Assembly: GCA_022316685.1 (NCBI GenBank)
Contig: JAKJHU010000062.1
Coordinates: forward strand, 1,546,001-1,610,000
Direction of reading: 5' to 3'
DNA from: Progne subis subis
Taxonomy: Eukaryota; Chordata; Aves; Passeriformes; Hirundinidae
DNA: 64,000 bases
The notes under the pieces are model-generated. The model searched no databases. It was given only the letters and a program-made list of their open reading frames with translations, and was not told the DNA's origin. Within the stretch, counting starts at the first letter, position 1, and every line of letters begins with the position of its first letter. Below, piece after piece: positions 11,546-22,500 of the stretch. A program made the translations under genes and the position numbers.

Positions 11546-12839
11546 TACTGTAAATCTCCACACCTAGGCAATGATTATGCTGCTATGACTCAGACAAGAT
11601 ATTATTCTAGAACATCAATTGCTGCTGCATACATAACCAGTGTCGTACACCGACTCCCACACACCATTCTGTTCAGAGGCCTGCTGGACTTTTTAACTTG
11701 TCTCCATTTTGCTCTGCAAGAACAGAGGTGCTCTTCTGAATTCCCTCAGAAATTTCTTTTGAAAGGTGCATCCAGCTTTCTGTGATTTTTTTTTTTTTTT
11801 TTTTTTTTTCCCCTAAAAGAGTTAAAAGGACTGTTTAAGGGTCTAACTTAATTTTGTCAGCTAACGGGCATCCATACTCTGCAAAACAGTCCCAAAAAAT
11901 GTGCTTTTTGAAGGGTAACTTTCCACAGCCACCCACAGCAGAATGGAGATACAAGTCTGGGAGATCCCAACAAACCTGCACTGACATCAAAATGCTGGAG
12001 CACAAAAGAATGTCATGATTTCCCAATGGCTACAGAGTAAAAAAAAAAAAAAAAAAAAAAATTAGAGAAGTAGATGGAACTCATTTGAGTTGTGGGCTAG
12101 TCCATCATTTGTAACTGTATGCCTTGAGGTGTACTGCTGCTGGTGCAGCTGTGTACTAGCTCACAAGAAGATGGGAGAAAAAAATTGTCTAAAATCCAAG
12201 CCAACTAGAAACTATTATAAGTGTGAGACCAAGTTAGCTACATTGTTTTCAATGTGATGAACGTTTATGAGTTCAGGTCTACTGCTGCCCTTTCCTCACA
12301 GCTGCCAACCTGGCTGAAGAGGAATACGGAGGTCAGGAAAGCTTGACTTGAGGATAGATGACTCCTTGATGATGCTGGAAAAGTGATCTGCTGTAAAACA
12401 CAACGGTCTGGCACTCCTCCAACTTCAGTTTTTCATCTGTGTGACTCAGGCAGGCTTGGTCAAACAGCAAGTGGGCATGTCTGAACTCCATCCACTATCA
12501 GAGATTTTGAACACCTGCTCTGGATAACATCTTAACCCATGCTGTACATACAAGTGTTCCAAAAATTTTGTAGAGGGCGCTGTATTTGGTCTTAGGTTTT
12601 ATGAGTCCTCTGCTAACAGGAGCATCTACCTACATGAAGTACCTTCCACGCTAAGAAGCTGAATTCTACCACAGAACTGCTGCATTTTAGTAGTTAAATC
12701 CAGTCCCTCTGAAAGCATTGCCAAAAATTTCCTCCAGGAATTTGCTGAACCAAAACCCAAATGCTTGTTTGCTACATTTTTTTATTTCACAAATAATTTT
12801 CAAAAATATTTTCTCTATCATTTTCTTTACATAGATTTA
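11546..12839. other. Non-coding stretch with two homopolymers
   Basis: Holds T24 at 11786-11809 and A23 at 12039-12061, about 230 bases apart and inverted with respect to each other. No gene is visible. The DNA between the tracts does not match a known SINE by eye. Confidence 0.55.
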
Positions 12840-13105
12840 TAAATTCCGAGACTAGAAAAAAGTGATTGTCATAGTCAACCTTGACCACTGGGATGCATAG
12901 AGAATAGATTTTTCTTTTTCATAAGGACATCTCTTAGAGTCTCTTAGAGAGATGTCCGATCTCATTTTAAACCTATGGCAAGTCTACTTCCTGTAGCAAA
13001 GTGTTTTAATATTCAATTATAAAAAGCCATATTTTTTGAAAGGTAGAATTTGTTGCATACATCTGAAAAGAGAAAAATAAAGCCTGGCCTGTCAGATCTC
13101 CTCTT
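12840..13105 (-). repeat. CR1/L3-type LINE 3'-end relic
   Basis: The plus strand reads like the reverse complement of CR1/L3 3' ends: gtgattgtcatagtcaacc (compare 'gatcatctagtctgacc'), gatctcattttaaacc (compare 'aatctgatttaaa') and gcaaagtgttttaatattcaatta (compare 'ttccaatggttaattac'). It is heavily diverged. It lies downstream, in minus-strand sense, of the LINE pol fragment at 13685-14290 and may be the tail of that element. Confidence 0.5.
12925..12957. repeat. Perfect 10-bp inverted repeat with 13-base loop
   Basis: GGACATCTCT at 12925-12934 is exactly complementary to AGAGATGTCC at 12948-12957. The loop itself repeats the ctcttagag word. It sits inside the probable LINE relic and may be a chance local duplication. 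Confidence 0.8.
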
Positions 13106-13684
13106 CATCTTTTCACACAAGTATGTACACAGACCTATAAGATACATCACATCCTAAGGCTTGTTTGCCACTATCCAAAGCAGTGCAGTATTTATTCCAC
13201 ATTCTTCTTTGGCAGGCCCAAGAACTGGATACAGCCTTTCCAGCGTGGGGAGCAGCAATGAGGCTCAGCTCCCTCTTCCTGGTTTTAAGTTTAGTTTTAC
13301 CCACCACAGGTGGAACTGTGGGGAGATCTCATTTTGTGGTAATAATATATGAGAACCTTCCCAAGTTCTTTTCTGACTCAGTGTTTTCAGAGTGAAGCCC
13401 CCCCCCTAATTCTTCTTCCTAAATGATCTGCTTTGCAAATTTTGGCTGCATTTAAAGATATTTTGCTGGCTCTTGGCTGTTAACCAGGCAATTGAAATCA
13501 GTTTGTAAAATTCGATCATCATTCTCATAATAAAGACCATCAGCATCACCATGTTTGTATCAGCCCGAGGAATACTCTAAGGTATAAATAAAAGGGTTTA
13601 TGTTTGTTCAATAGGATTTGTTTTTGTATCAAATGGTGGGGAGAGGTTTTTCAATTAGCCTTCCAAAGTAGGAAAATTAAGTGC
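13106..13684. other. Spacer between two LINE-like segments
   Basis: No coding signal. A C9 run lies near 13399. If the segments at 12840-13105 and 13685-14290 come from one element, most of its reverse transcriptase has been deleted or has decayed here. Confidence 0.4.
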
Positions 13685-14290
13685 CTAATGGTTGATGCCT
13701 CCATTTTCCACGTTTTTGGTAAACTGGATGGATTTAGCATTGTGGCTAGCTCCTTTGAGACTTCTGGGTCTAAAATAATCTAAGGCGGTTGATACGAATA
13801 TGTTGAATTTCTGCAGTCGCTGTCTTACCTCTTTCTTTGTTACAGATGGCAAACTTTCATTTCCATCCACAACATCATATGGGATGGATACATCCTCCTG
13901 TTTCATTCCAAGTGCAGAACAGAAATATTTATTAAACATTTCTGCCTTATCTGCGTCATTATTTATGATTTCCACCATCTGCATATTCAGTGGAATTATA
14001 TCTGACCTAAGATTCTTTTTGATGCTAAAATGTTTTCAATTTGCCTTCTTGTTGTTTTTAACCATATTGGCCAATGATGTTTAACAGAGTTGTTAATTTT
14101 TTTTATCAGTTACTTATAAGTCTCAGTATATAACTTACGCCTGCTCTTCCCAATCTTGATACATCACCATTTTCTGGTTTTGCAGTACATTTTTGTGGCT
14201 TAATCAGGACATTTTGATTACTGTACATTTTCACGTGCGAGTTTATGTCCTTGAACAATTCCCAGTATTCATTAATACTTACTAATTAAA
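13685..14290 (-). pseudogene. Decayed CR1/L3-like LINE pol fragment (linker and start of RT)
   Basis: Read on the minus strand, 13984-13685 encodes about 99 residues. They carry a layout typical of CR1/L2/L3-clade non-LTR retrotransposons just before the reverse transcriptase: EMFNKYFCSAL (family form 'AEVLNAFFASVF'), then SVTKKEVRQRLQKFN (family form 'vtkeeVrelLqkLn'), then a stretch ending RPRSLKG (family form 'hPrvLKel'). Upstream, 14280-14110 is open for about 57 codons, then stops and shifts occur before the downstream part. No complete enzyme is present: the catalytic palm motifs are missing and several stops interrupt the reading. The coding resemblance is surprisingly good for an otherwise ancient copy. 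The LINE assignment is fairly sure; the exact clade is not. Confidence 0.7.
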
Positions 14291-15539
14291 ATTTACGTTC
14301 CTGTTCAGTTATGCTAATGGATTCAAGCTTGGAAAAACCGGCTCCCTAAAACATCTAAGTATAACTACTTGGTGTCATATACAGTTCATACTTAAAGTAA
14401 ATATAATCATGTTGTTTAACAGTTCTTCCTGTTTGATTGTCACTGGTGGGAAATATTTATCTCTTTTTCCATCAAAATGATGTTCAATTTTGAACTTCCT
14501 TGTGCAAGATGAATCTCCACACTCTGAGATTAACTGCTACTATTTTTGAAAGCTCTAGGGAATTCTGGTGCTGGCAAAACAGAACCTTAGAAAATATTCC
14601 TCAGTTTAAACACTACTATGATAGATTTTTTTTTTTCTCCCCACACAGAAGGAAAAATAGTGAAAGAACAAGCTTTTCTCACCGTCTTTGTGGTTATTTT
14701 GTTGTTTTTGTTTACTGGGTTGTTTTGGTTTTTTTTCTCTGTAATGTACACAGGAATCTGTAATTATCTTTTTACTCAAAAGCACCAAGTTCCTGTTACT
14801 AGATTATTTTTGACTCTCTAACATGCAAAGCTTATTTGATGCAGTATCCCATCTCCAGTCCCACTTCCTTATTAACAGGGCTAAAAAAATTTAATCAATA
14901 TCTGTGAGACTCCAGCACTATGACACCTTACCAAGTTTCAGAAATATTAACAGTGTGACATTTCTTCACATATATTAATACTGCCTCTGCTCACCTATTA
15001 ACAAGGTGCTTGAAAGCTCGTTTAGCAATCCTTTTACAATCGAATATGTCCCTTATCACTTGGCTTCATAGCATGTCTGGTGGCCTGGTTGTAATTCACA
15101 TACACAGAGTACATATTTGCTGGAAATTTTTTATATTATTACTCAAATTCCCACTTAGTTTAAGACCCTTCTGGCAGTTTTTCATTGACTGGGATGGCTT
15201 TTGCTGAGATGGTCAACAGGATCAGATTTTCCCATCTCCCAGGTACGAAATAATCAACAGCCTGTCGGATGATACTTGACAAGGTACTAGTACCAGCCTA
15301 CATCCTCCTAGCTTAACTTTCACCTAGGCTTGACTTCAAACATTTCCACTTTGATCTAGAAAACCAGAAAAATGCCAGCTGTCCTTCTATGCCCTTGAAA
15401 TACCTGGCAGGCTCTTTCCAATATGTTGTCAAGAATGACTGCATGTCATTGCCCTGCAAAGGATGCTTTCATGGGCTTTTTCCAGATTCTCCTGGTCTGA
15501 ACTACGTTCAGTCCTCTTTATGAATGTTAAAAATTAACT
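14291..15539. other. Non-coding stretch, possible upstream LINE remains
   Basis: Could contain further decayed LINE sequence 5' of the pol fragment on the minus strand, but I recognise no motif. A T-rich segment lies at about 14624-14740. The 65-codon plus frame at 15010-15207 has no domain. Confidence 0.4.
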
Positions 15540-15950
15540 GAATAAAGTTACACAAACAACATGGGGGAATAAAACCACCATCATTTATGGCAGGACATTG
15601 TTTAGCAGGTAAAATGATCAATTATAAATACATAAAGTATGTCATAATTGACATGTGAAACAGCTTGCAGGCAATTTGTAGACTGAAATACTTTGCCTAA
15701 ACTATTAATCAAGTAACTTCAACTGATGAACAAAAGAACTTAACTCTGCACTTGAATAATTTGCAAATAAGGAAAAAAGAAATAGATTTGTCAAATTAAT
15801 TATTCATTATAAGTAGTTGAACCAGACCTATCCCTTTTTATCATTTACACTCGTTTTAAATTCTTAAAGTGGTTTGGGAACCTTGAAGAGTAAAATTTGC
15901 TATAAATGCTTAATGCAGTGATCATTTATATACAGCATTGTAAACGTACA
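15540..15950. promoter_or_regulatory. Conserved-noncoding-element-like block
   Basis: Repeat-free, rich in TAAT cores and paired homeodomain words (atcaattataaatac, tcaaattaattattcat, gtcataattgac). CATTATTTATGG-like and TTTGCAAATAA-like words add octamer or Caudal-like sites. The texture suggests a developmental enhancer, but this is inference without an alignment. Confidence 0.3.
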
Positions 15951-16569
15951 AACATACTTTACTTCCCACTGAATCAGGCAGTGGAGACCATGAGAGTGGT
16001 TACAATAGTTTTGACTCTCAAGAAAGAGGTAAAAGCCTGATACTCTGATATTTTTCAGGCTGACTGAAGAATGAGCTGGGTACCTGCAGTTTGAAGATTA
16101 CTGCTGCAATTGACCCTCTGGGCAGCTTAAGGAGCCCCTGGCAATGTGTCTCCACCAGGGCAAGCAGCCAACGCTGGCAGGGGTGCAATGGGCACAGACC
16201 TCAGGCTCCAGCAGGGGCCTGATTTCTAGAAATGCTCATCTGCAGCTCAGTGCTGAACGTCTTTGGCGGTTTGTTTCCTTTGGTTTGGTTTTAGCACAGT
16301 TAACTTTAGGAACTTTACAAGCTATGAACCTATCCAGTGATACTTGGCTCGCAAGGACAAATGGGTTCACTGAGGTGGTGTGAACACATTGCTTAGCATG
16401 ATTTAAGGTAGAACCTTTTTTTCCTAAAATCTCTGCCTTCTGAGAACTAGAATACCATCAAGCACATTGGAATAGCTCACAGTCTGGCATCCTTGCCCAC
16501 AGTGCCAACTCCATAGGCAATCCTACTGAAACCACCCAAAATCTTACACTTCAGGTATTAGTGCAATCA
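15951..16569. other. Non-coding stretch, somewhat GC-richer at 16080-16260
   Basis: A 79-codon plus frame at 16144-16383 lies in the GC-richer part and resembles no family. No repeat recognised. Confidence 0.45.
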
Positions 16570-16640
16570 AAACTACTTGTTAAATTTAGAAGATTAAAGG
16601 TGTTTAGACACCTCAGTGACAAATATAATTTTGAAATCTG
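16570..16640. repeat. Possible ancient amniote MITE relic
   Basis: Contains ggtgtttagacacctcagtg followed by attttgaaatctg. This resembles the widespread amniote phrase 'tttaggcacctaa...ttttgaaaatctggc'. GGTGT/ACACC forms a short inverted repeat. The assignment is from memory and weak. Confidence 0.3.
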
Positions 16641-19600
16641 ACAATGACTTAAATGACAAGAACAACCTAATACCATTTGCTTTTTCAGGTGGTTTGGAGC
16701 TTTGTTGTTGTTTGCTTGATTTTGTTTTTTACAGTACTGACATTTAACAGAGAGGCTCTGATTTTAACTCAGAGTAAATCTGACACAGAATCACCCAGAG
16801 GAAATAAATATAAAGTACTATGAGGTTGTGTTTACAATTACTTTTTTAAGCTCTTTCTGAATTAAATATGCCACATCTCTGCATCAGCTGTGTTATAGTA
16901 GGTAAGTAATGCACTTGATTCAAATGATTTTTAATGACCAAACCCCCTATATTTTAGGGTTGAACATCTGTTATCTATTCAGACAGTGAGTAGTCAAGTC
17001 AGTATTTGGGTGAATAATTTGCAAATTCAATGCATAGAAAATTTGGTACCAGCGCTAAGGTTAATTCATTTTTTCCTGGGATGTTTTGTAGCCAAATGGA
17101 ATCAAAATGTCCTCATACATTACTTCACACCCACCTATTTCTCTGAGAAAGTAAAGAGTGTTGGACAGTACTGAAGACTCTATAACAGGAACGGGATGAA
17201 ATGAGAGCCATGAATAAAGCAGGAAAAAAAGAAGTGCTCTCACTGTTAGTCCACAAAATGCAGTGTTCAGCTCAGTACAGCAGAAACAAAGTAGTTAAAT
17301 AATAGAGAAACCATAAGAAAAGCTACCACGGTTTGGATTTATTTATTATTACAACAGCAGCTCATAATCCAGTTTCACAAGGAGAATAGTGCAGCATCCT
17401 ACACGTGGTCTTGGACAGGAAGATTTCAAAAGTCTTTAAAACAGGAAGAAACACCTTTCATTTTCAAATATTTAATCTTCAGCATATGGCTTCATGTATT
17501 TGCTGTTGTTTCTTTTAAGACCAATGCACACCTGAATCTTTCCCGCTTCCAGTTACAGAACTCCCTGATGCTTGCAATCGTCTGGTAGCAGAGTAACTAA
17601 CCTGGTACTTTGGATTGCTAAAGGGAGATAAGCAGACCATGAAATAACACACTAGTATCTAGTAGCACTTGGCATTCAAAAGCTTAATAAGGAGTCAGTG
17701 GCTGCTTGTGTGTGTGGTCTCTCTGCTCTTTGGTCTTGTAGTTCAGCTGTAGCAAATGGGATTATTCTGATGGCTGTGGCAGGAAAGTGTGCTTACACTT
17801 CTACATTTATGCTAAATCAAAAAAATATTAATTAGAGTACGCTGCAGCAGAGCTGAATGGAAGTTGTTCAGTGTCCTTTGGAGGAAACCATAAGATTTTA
17901 CCGACTGCTGATTTTGTAGTTCATTAACAGCAAAATTAAGCTGTAAGATTGTAGAAGGAACTGAGAACTGTAAAAGTTACCCTCTTTCCCCCTTTTATAC
18001 ACGAAGGTAGCAGGAGATTCAGAAGCAAAAGCTAAGCCTGGACACCCAGGGCTGGACTGGAAGACCAGAATACTTCCACTCTCTGTACCTCTGCCTGTCT
18101 CTCTAACAACTCTTGACAGCAAAACTGGGGAATGAGGGGTGGGCAGGAGAAGGGAGGAATGCTTTGCACCTCACCACCAGTTCTGCAAACCTCATTAAGT
18201 ACAAAAGTCTTGTTCTTTAACAGGTTACCTAGGCTTTCTCACTACATTTCCCACCTTGATATTTGGGTCCTTGCTCTAAGGAATCTCCATAGAACAGAGA
18301 CAGTCACTGATGGTTATGTCATCACTGACCTTATGTACAGCACCATTATTTACAGCTAACTGATCCCTGGATAAGAAAAATTCTTTTGTCCCACTAGAAA
18401 AATGAAATAACATTTTATCCAGAAATTACACCCAGTCTATTGATGCCTCATCATAGTTAGTATAGCATTTGATTTCAACAGGTTAAAGAATTAATGAGTC
18501 CCCAAATGGCCTTCTTATATGCACTCTAAACATGTAAGATTATGAAGATTTAGGGTTTTAGGTCAATTTACTAGCTTGAGAAAAATAAAATACAATTAAT
18601 TGTACAAGTAATTTGACCACTGTTTTAGGTGAAACTCGCATCCCCCTAATGAAGTTGAAGACGTGACAAAAGCTTCCAGATATTGTCTGCTGGCTCCCAA
18701 CATGGTCAGACCCATTTTCAGCTCCTCTAAAATTATTTCTCTGTTTCTACTAAAAGTTTCATAAGGAAAAGTCACATGGAGTTTTGTGATTCTTTATCAA
18801 AAGGCATCAAGTGTTGTCCTGTGTGTTTCTCGAAGCCTGTACAGAGCTTTCAATCCTTCCAGTGTGTGTTAATATGTACTCCTGGCAACTTTACTGGCTC
18901 AATCATACAGATACAAACTTCACATACACAAATCGGCAGCAGAAGAACAGAGAGAAGTGTCCTGTTTGAGACCACAGTTATTTTAACACTCTCTACCCAC
19001 CTTACTGCAAGAGACAGGTAGGGAAAGAATCGTGAAGCAGTACTGTTATGTCTTTTAAAAGTATCTTAAAATGCTCAAAGATTTCTTCTCAAAAGTGTAA
19101 AAAAACTTAAAAATAATAATAGTATCATTTCGCTAAGTGATCTGAACCTCTGAGAAACTTTCTTGGACAATATAATTTGGATGTATTCAACATCGCTTAT
19201 TTTATTTCACAAGAAACTTAGATTTTATCACACGATTGCTTTCCCAATTATAGTGCAAAATAAAAGGCACCATCAAATAGTTTAATAAGTGCAGAGGAAA
19301 ATGTAGTTTTGTACATCAAATGATGCAGAAAATAATGTGACAACAACCAAAAAAAAAAAAAAAAATCCGTGTTGGGATAGAAAATTATTGCTGTGGAGTT
19401 ATTTGTCCTATATCTCCTCGAGGAAAGGGACAGAGAGCCCCCAGGTTTGATCATTATTTTTCTGATAAAGTGTACACTGGGATAAAGGGAAGATTTCCTC
19501 TTCCATGTAGGGTCTGCAGTCCTTCCGGTGAGTACGTAATCTCAGCAGTTAAAAGACAAATCACGTTTATCCATAAAAACAGAAGTCCACACTGAGGCTG

Positions 19601-19699
19601 CAGGGCAGGAGATTTAGGCAGAGGCACTGACAGTTTTTCTTTAGAAAACTGTTTGTGTTTTCCCCGCAATCTACTCAGACACATACTAATAGAATTTTA
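16641..19699. other. Non-coding stretch, nothing firmly recognised
   Basis: About 3 kb without coding signal. Notable points are a 14-bp perfect palindrome TACAATTAATTGTA at 18591-18604 (a paired homeodomain-type word) and A17 at 19349-19365. The part from about 17690 to 17940 has the mixed texture of regulatory DNA but no firm mark. Frames of 60-81 codons are chance. Confidence 0.45.
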
Positions 19700-20248
19700 A
19701 AAGGTCTGTACACATCCACTGGTGCTCAGATTGCATGTTGATAAGCACCTCCCGGTGATTTTCAGATCTCAGGCTCCAGCTCGGACCGGTGATTACCTCT
19801 GTCTGCCTGGCAATACGGAGCACTAATCTGTCTCAAAATCGAGGCCCCCAAAGAGCACAGGGTAGGGAGCAGTGGATCACCACAACCCTCTTTCGAGGGC
19901 CTGCATCCAGGCCATGCAGCACAGGTATGTATTATTTATGGCCGTGCCTCCGTGTGATTACCTCCAGTTAGCTGGAAGCCTCTCTAAAACAAAGGTTGCT
20001 CCAGTCCTGCTCGCCATTGGCACGAGGCCCTCCTCGCTGCTGCTTTCCCTCACTGCTGTAAGCAGACATAACAGCCCTCGGTCTAATTAGCTGTCTTTAA
20101 GGCAGGGCTAAGTGGGCTCAGTGGGGGGAAGAGGCTTTCCTGAGCCCCTCCAAGCCTCTCCTCGGCGCTGGCAGACGCAGAGCGCACGGCCTCCGAGAGG
20201 CACCACAAACTCACTGACATTATGTCCACGGGTTATCATTATCATCTC

Positions 20249-20280
20249 TTTTTTTTTTTTTTTCTTAAAGAAAAAAAAAA
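20249..20280. repeat. T15-C / G-A10 inverted repeat
   Basis: T15 at 20249-20263, then CTT, a central A, AAG and A10 to 20280. The arms T10CTT and AAGA10 are perfectly complementary around one base, so the segment can fold into a near-loopless hairpin or cruciform. It also fakes coding continuity in both strands. Confidence 0.9.
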
Positions 20281-20367
20281 GCTGATCGATCGCTCCTGAC
20301 CACAATGATGCTTCAGGGCATCTCTGGCTCTGCTGGGGAGTGATTGACCATTGGGTATCATTAGAGA

Positions 20368-20399
20368 GGGGAGGGGAGGGGAGGGAGGGAGGTGAGGGG
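20368..20399 (+). repeat. G-rich minisatellite with G-quadruplex motif
   Basis: G-runs at 20368-20371, 20373-20376, 20378-20381, 20383-20385, 20387-20389 and 20396-20399 are separated mostly by single A's. This satisfies the strict four-run, one-base-loop quadruplex pattern on the plus strand. It sits within a polypurine stretch continuing to about 20412. Confidence 0.9.
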
Positions 20400-20541
20400 A
20401 AGATGAGGAGGCTGCAGTAGCAGCTCCAGCTCCTCCTTGCACACGCCTCTCCCTCCCGGACACTGCTGACCTTTCACTCAGGAGCCAGCTGGAGTCAGAA
20501 GAGATTTAATTGAATGGCTTTCTCAGATGTGTTTGGGTGAT

Positions 20542-20562
20542 GGAGGAGGAGGAGGAGGAGGA
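20542..20562 (+). repeat. (GGA)7 microsatellite
   Basis: Seven perfect GGA units in a purine-rich context. GGA repeats can form stacked tetrad/heptad structures and vary in length. Confidence 0.95.
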
Positions 20563-20640
20563 TGCAGCACTGAGAAGAGAGAAGTAAGGGGTGGGGGAGA
20601 GGAATAGAAAAGAAAAGAGGAAAAAAAACCAAAATGACAA

Positions 20641-22090
20641 CTTTGGGTGACCTTCAAAGGCTAATTGCTTGGCTCTTCCCAGGCCTGGGCTTTGGCCTGC
20701 TCAGAGATGTCGTCATTGGCAGGGCCAGGGCTGTCCCTCCCGAGGCACAGGCACCTCCACTGCAGCAGTCCCACTGCCCTTCACTCCCCTTCACCCTCTC
20801 CCTGTCCAACCAACCACAGATGAGCCAAATCAGCCACTTCTGCCCTCCTGGGTGCCGCCACACCAGCGGAACAAGGGTCATCTGAATTTCCTAGGCCTCC
20901 TCATCCACTGGAGTATTGGGATGTGTGGGAGGTATTGGGAGGGGTGAAGCAAGAAGCAAGCACTCCTCCAAAAGAGCGTATAAGTGCACAGCAATGTGCA
21001 TGGATATTTTCTTGTCTTTTTTTCTTTAACGTCACATTTTTTCTTCAGGTTGAGCAGAGAAGCAGGCATTAAAAAGAAAATCCGCAGAGGAGGATGCAGC
21101 CAGAGAAACCCAGCAACTATCCTGGCGCTTGCCCTTTTTTCCATTGCCTCTGGTTTGGCTCCTTTGTTTGTGCCTGGGATGCTGCACCTTGGCAGCTCTA
21201 TCCACGCACCTCCTGCTCCTCCTCCTCTCCTTTCCTCTCCCTCCCCTGCATGTCCCCCTCAATGCAGGCTCCCCCCTTTCCATTTTAACATAACTAAAAA
21301 GGAACGAATGGATCTCAGCTGAGTTAAATGGGTGACGAGGGAGATGGAAAGAAGGAAATTCATCCCTTCTTGTCTTTGAGAGCAATTTAATTAGGCCCAG
21401 GCCCCCTGTGAGTGGGTAAGGGAAAGGCTGAGGATTGGCTTGTCTGGGCTTCCTCTGAAGGCAAAAGCGGCCTTGGACACACATACAGAGAAAGGATTTT
21501 TAAAGGATCATGTAAGAAGATCAACAGATAAGCAGCTAATTTTGTGTACTTAGGGAGAAAATGAGTGCGTTCACTCCCACTGGAATAGCCAGAGTGATGG
21601 GATGAGAGGAAGGAAAACGAGGAGGAAGCAAGGAAAAAAGCTCAAGGTATTTCACCATTACTGCTGATTGCCAAAATTAAAGATTTATACTGCCTGATAG
21701 GGTACTCTGGCTACGGCTTTCACAGTGACTGTGCATGTGTACATATATCTATATACATACATATATAGATATAGATTTTTCTTTATACAGCTCAGTTATT
21801 TCAAGAATTTTCATCAGAAAACCACTTTTAAACTAATTGGAGTCTGTGGAGAGGAAACCTCATTTTTGGTTCAAATGAATTTTCTGAAAATGTCATTTGA
21901 TTCGGGAAATATGACTGATCTGCCCGATTTCTTGATAAGAAATGAAATGAGCCGTTGTCCTTCAGGATATCATAGACTTGAAATGGGGGATTTTATGGTT
22001 AATGCCATCAGATAGAAGTGTCCTACTTTGAAAGGAGAAGTCCATCAGCCCCAGGGAAAGGCTGAAGACCGAATTTCGTCTCTAAATCCA
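20641..22090. other. Non-coding, GC-richer to about 21480, then AT-rich
   Basis: From 20640 to 21480 several overlapping frames on both strands are open (83-150 codons; the longest is minus 21032-21484). They are rich in Ser, Pro, Arg and Lys and lack any motif. Polypyrimidine and polypurine runs cause this. A TA-rich hairpin-like run (acatatatctatatacatac) lies near 21741-21775. No gene is called. Confidence 0.5.
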
Positions 22091-22375
22091 CAGCTGCAGC
22101 TAGAGCTGGCACAGAGCAGTGATAGATTTTCTTATTTCCCAACCAATAATTACAAGATAAACAGTAATAAATAACACCGTGATTAATAATAACGAGTAGT
22201 TAGTACTTTTTCAGCTCTTCATTTTAATTCATAATTTTTCCCCTCAGTGATGTGGTCAGTGTTGACCACGGAGGTTAAATTAATCCACAATATTACAGCA
22301 CCTTAGCTTTTAATTATCTCATGCAGAATAAACCTGTATTTGGAGATGGCTGACTTCTTAGTGCAACTGAAACAG
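22091..22375. promoter_or_regulatory. Conserved-noncoding-element-like block
   Basis: Repeat-free, with dense homeodomain and forkhead-like words: aataattacaagataaac, gtgattaataataacgag, ttttaattcataatttt and cttttaattatctc. tgttgaccacggagg carries a RUNX-type ACCAC core. It ends abruptly at the MIR relic. Function inferred from texture only. Confidence 0.35.
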
Positions 22376-22404
22376 GATCTCTTGGATGTCAGCGTAACCT
22401 TGCT

Positions 22405-22500
22405 AACTCCATTTTTTGTAGGGAAAAACTAAGAAAGACAAGATAAGTGACTTTCCCAAGGCCACAAAAAGAATTAGTCAGAGAGACAAGAAAGTCCCTC
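22405..22500 (-). repeat. MIR-type SINE relic
   Basis: Shows ccattttttgtagggaaaaac and then gtgactttcccaaggccaca, which correspond to MIR 'ccattttacagatgaggaaac' and 'gtgacttgcccaaggtcaca' read as the reverse complement. Both blocks are in the right order and spacing. Confidence 0.75.

Larger units (their letters stand above)
19700..20640. promoter_or_regulatory. GC-richer, CpG-containing block, candidate regulatory element cluster
   Basis: GC and CpG rise above the window average (gctcggaccggtgattacc, cgcagagcgcacggcctccg, gatcgatcgctcc). Factor-like words include several ACCACA RUNX-type cores (tgaccacaatg, gcaccacaaac), gtctaattagctgtc and cattatcatc. Embedded are a T/A hairpin, a G-quadruplex motif and a GGA repeat, listed separately. 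No open frame is convincing. An enhancer or distal promoter is the best guess. Confidence 0.35.

Noticed and set aside
13685..13984. Host protein-coding gene
   Set aside because: The motifs are those of a LINE pol linker/RT start, with flanking stops and missing catalytic motifs, so it is a transposon remnant.
21032..21484. 150-codon minus-strand frame as a gene
   Set aside because: Lies in GC-rich polypurine/polypyrimidine DNA with frames open on both strands; Arg/Ser/Lys-rich, no family resemblance.
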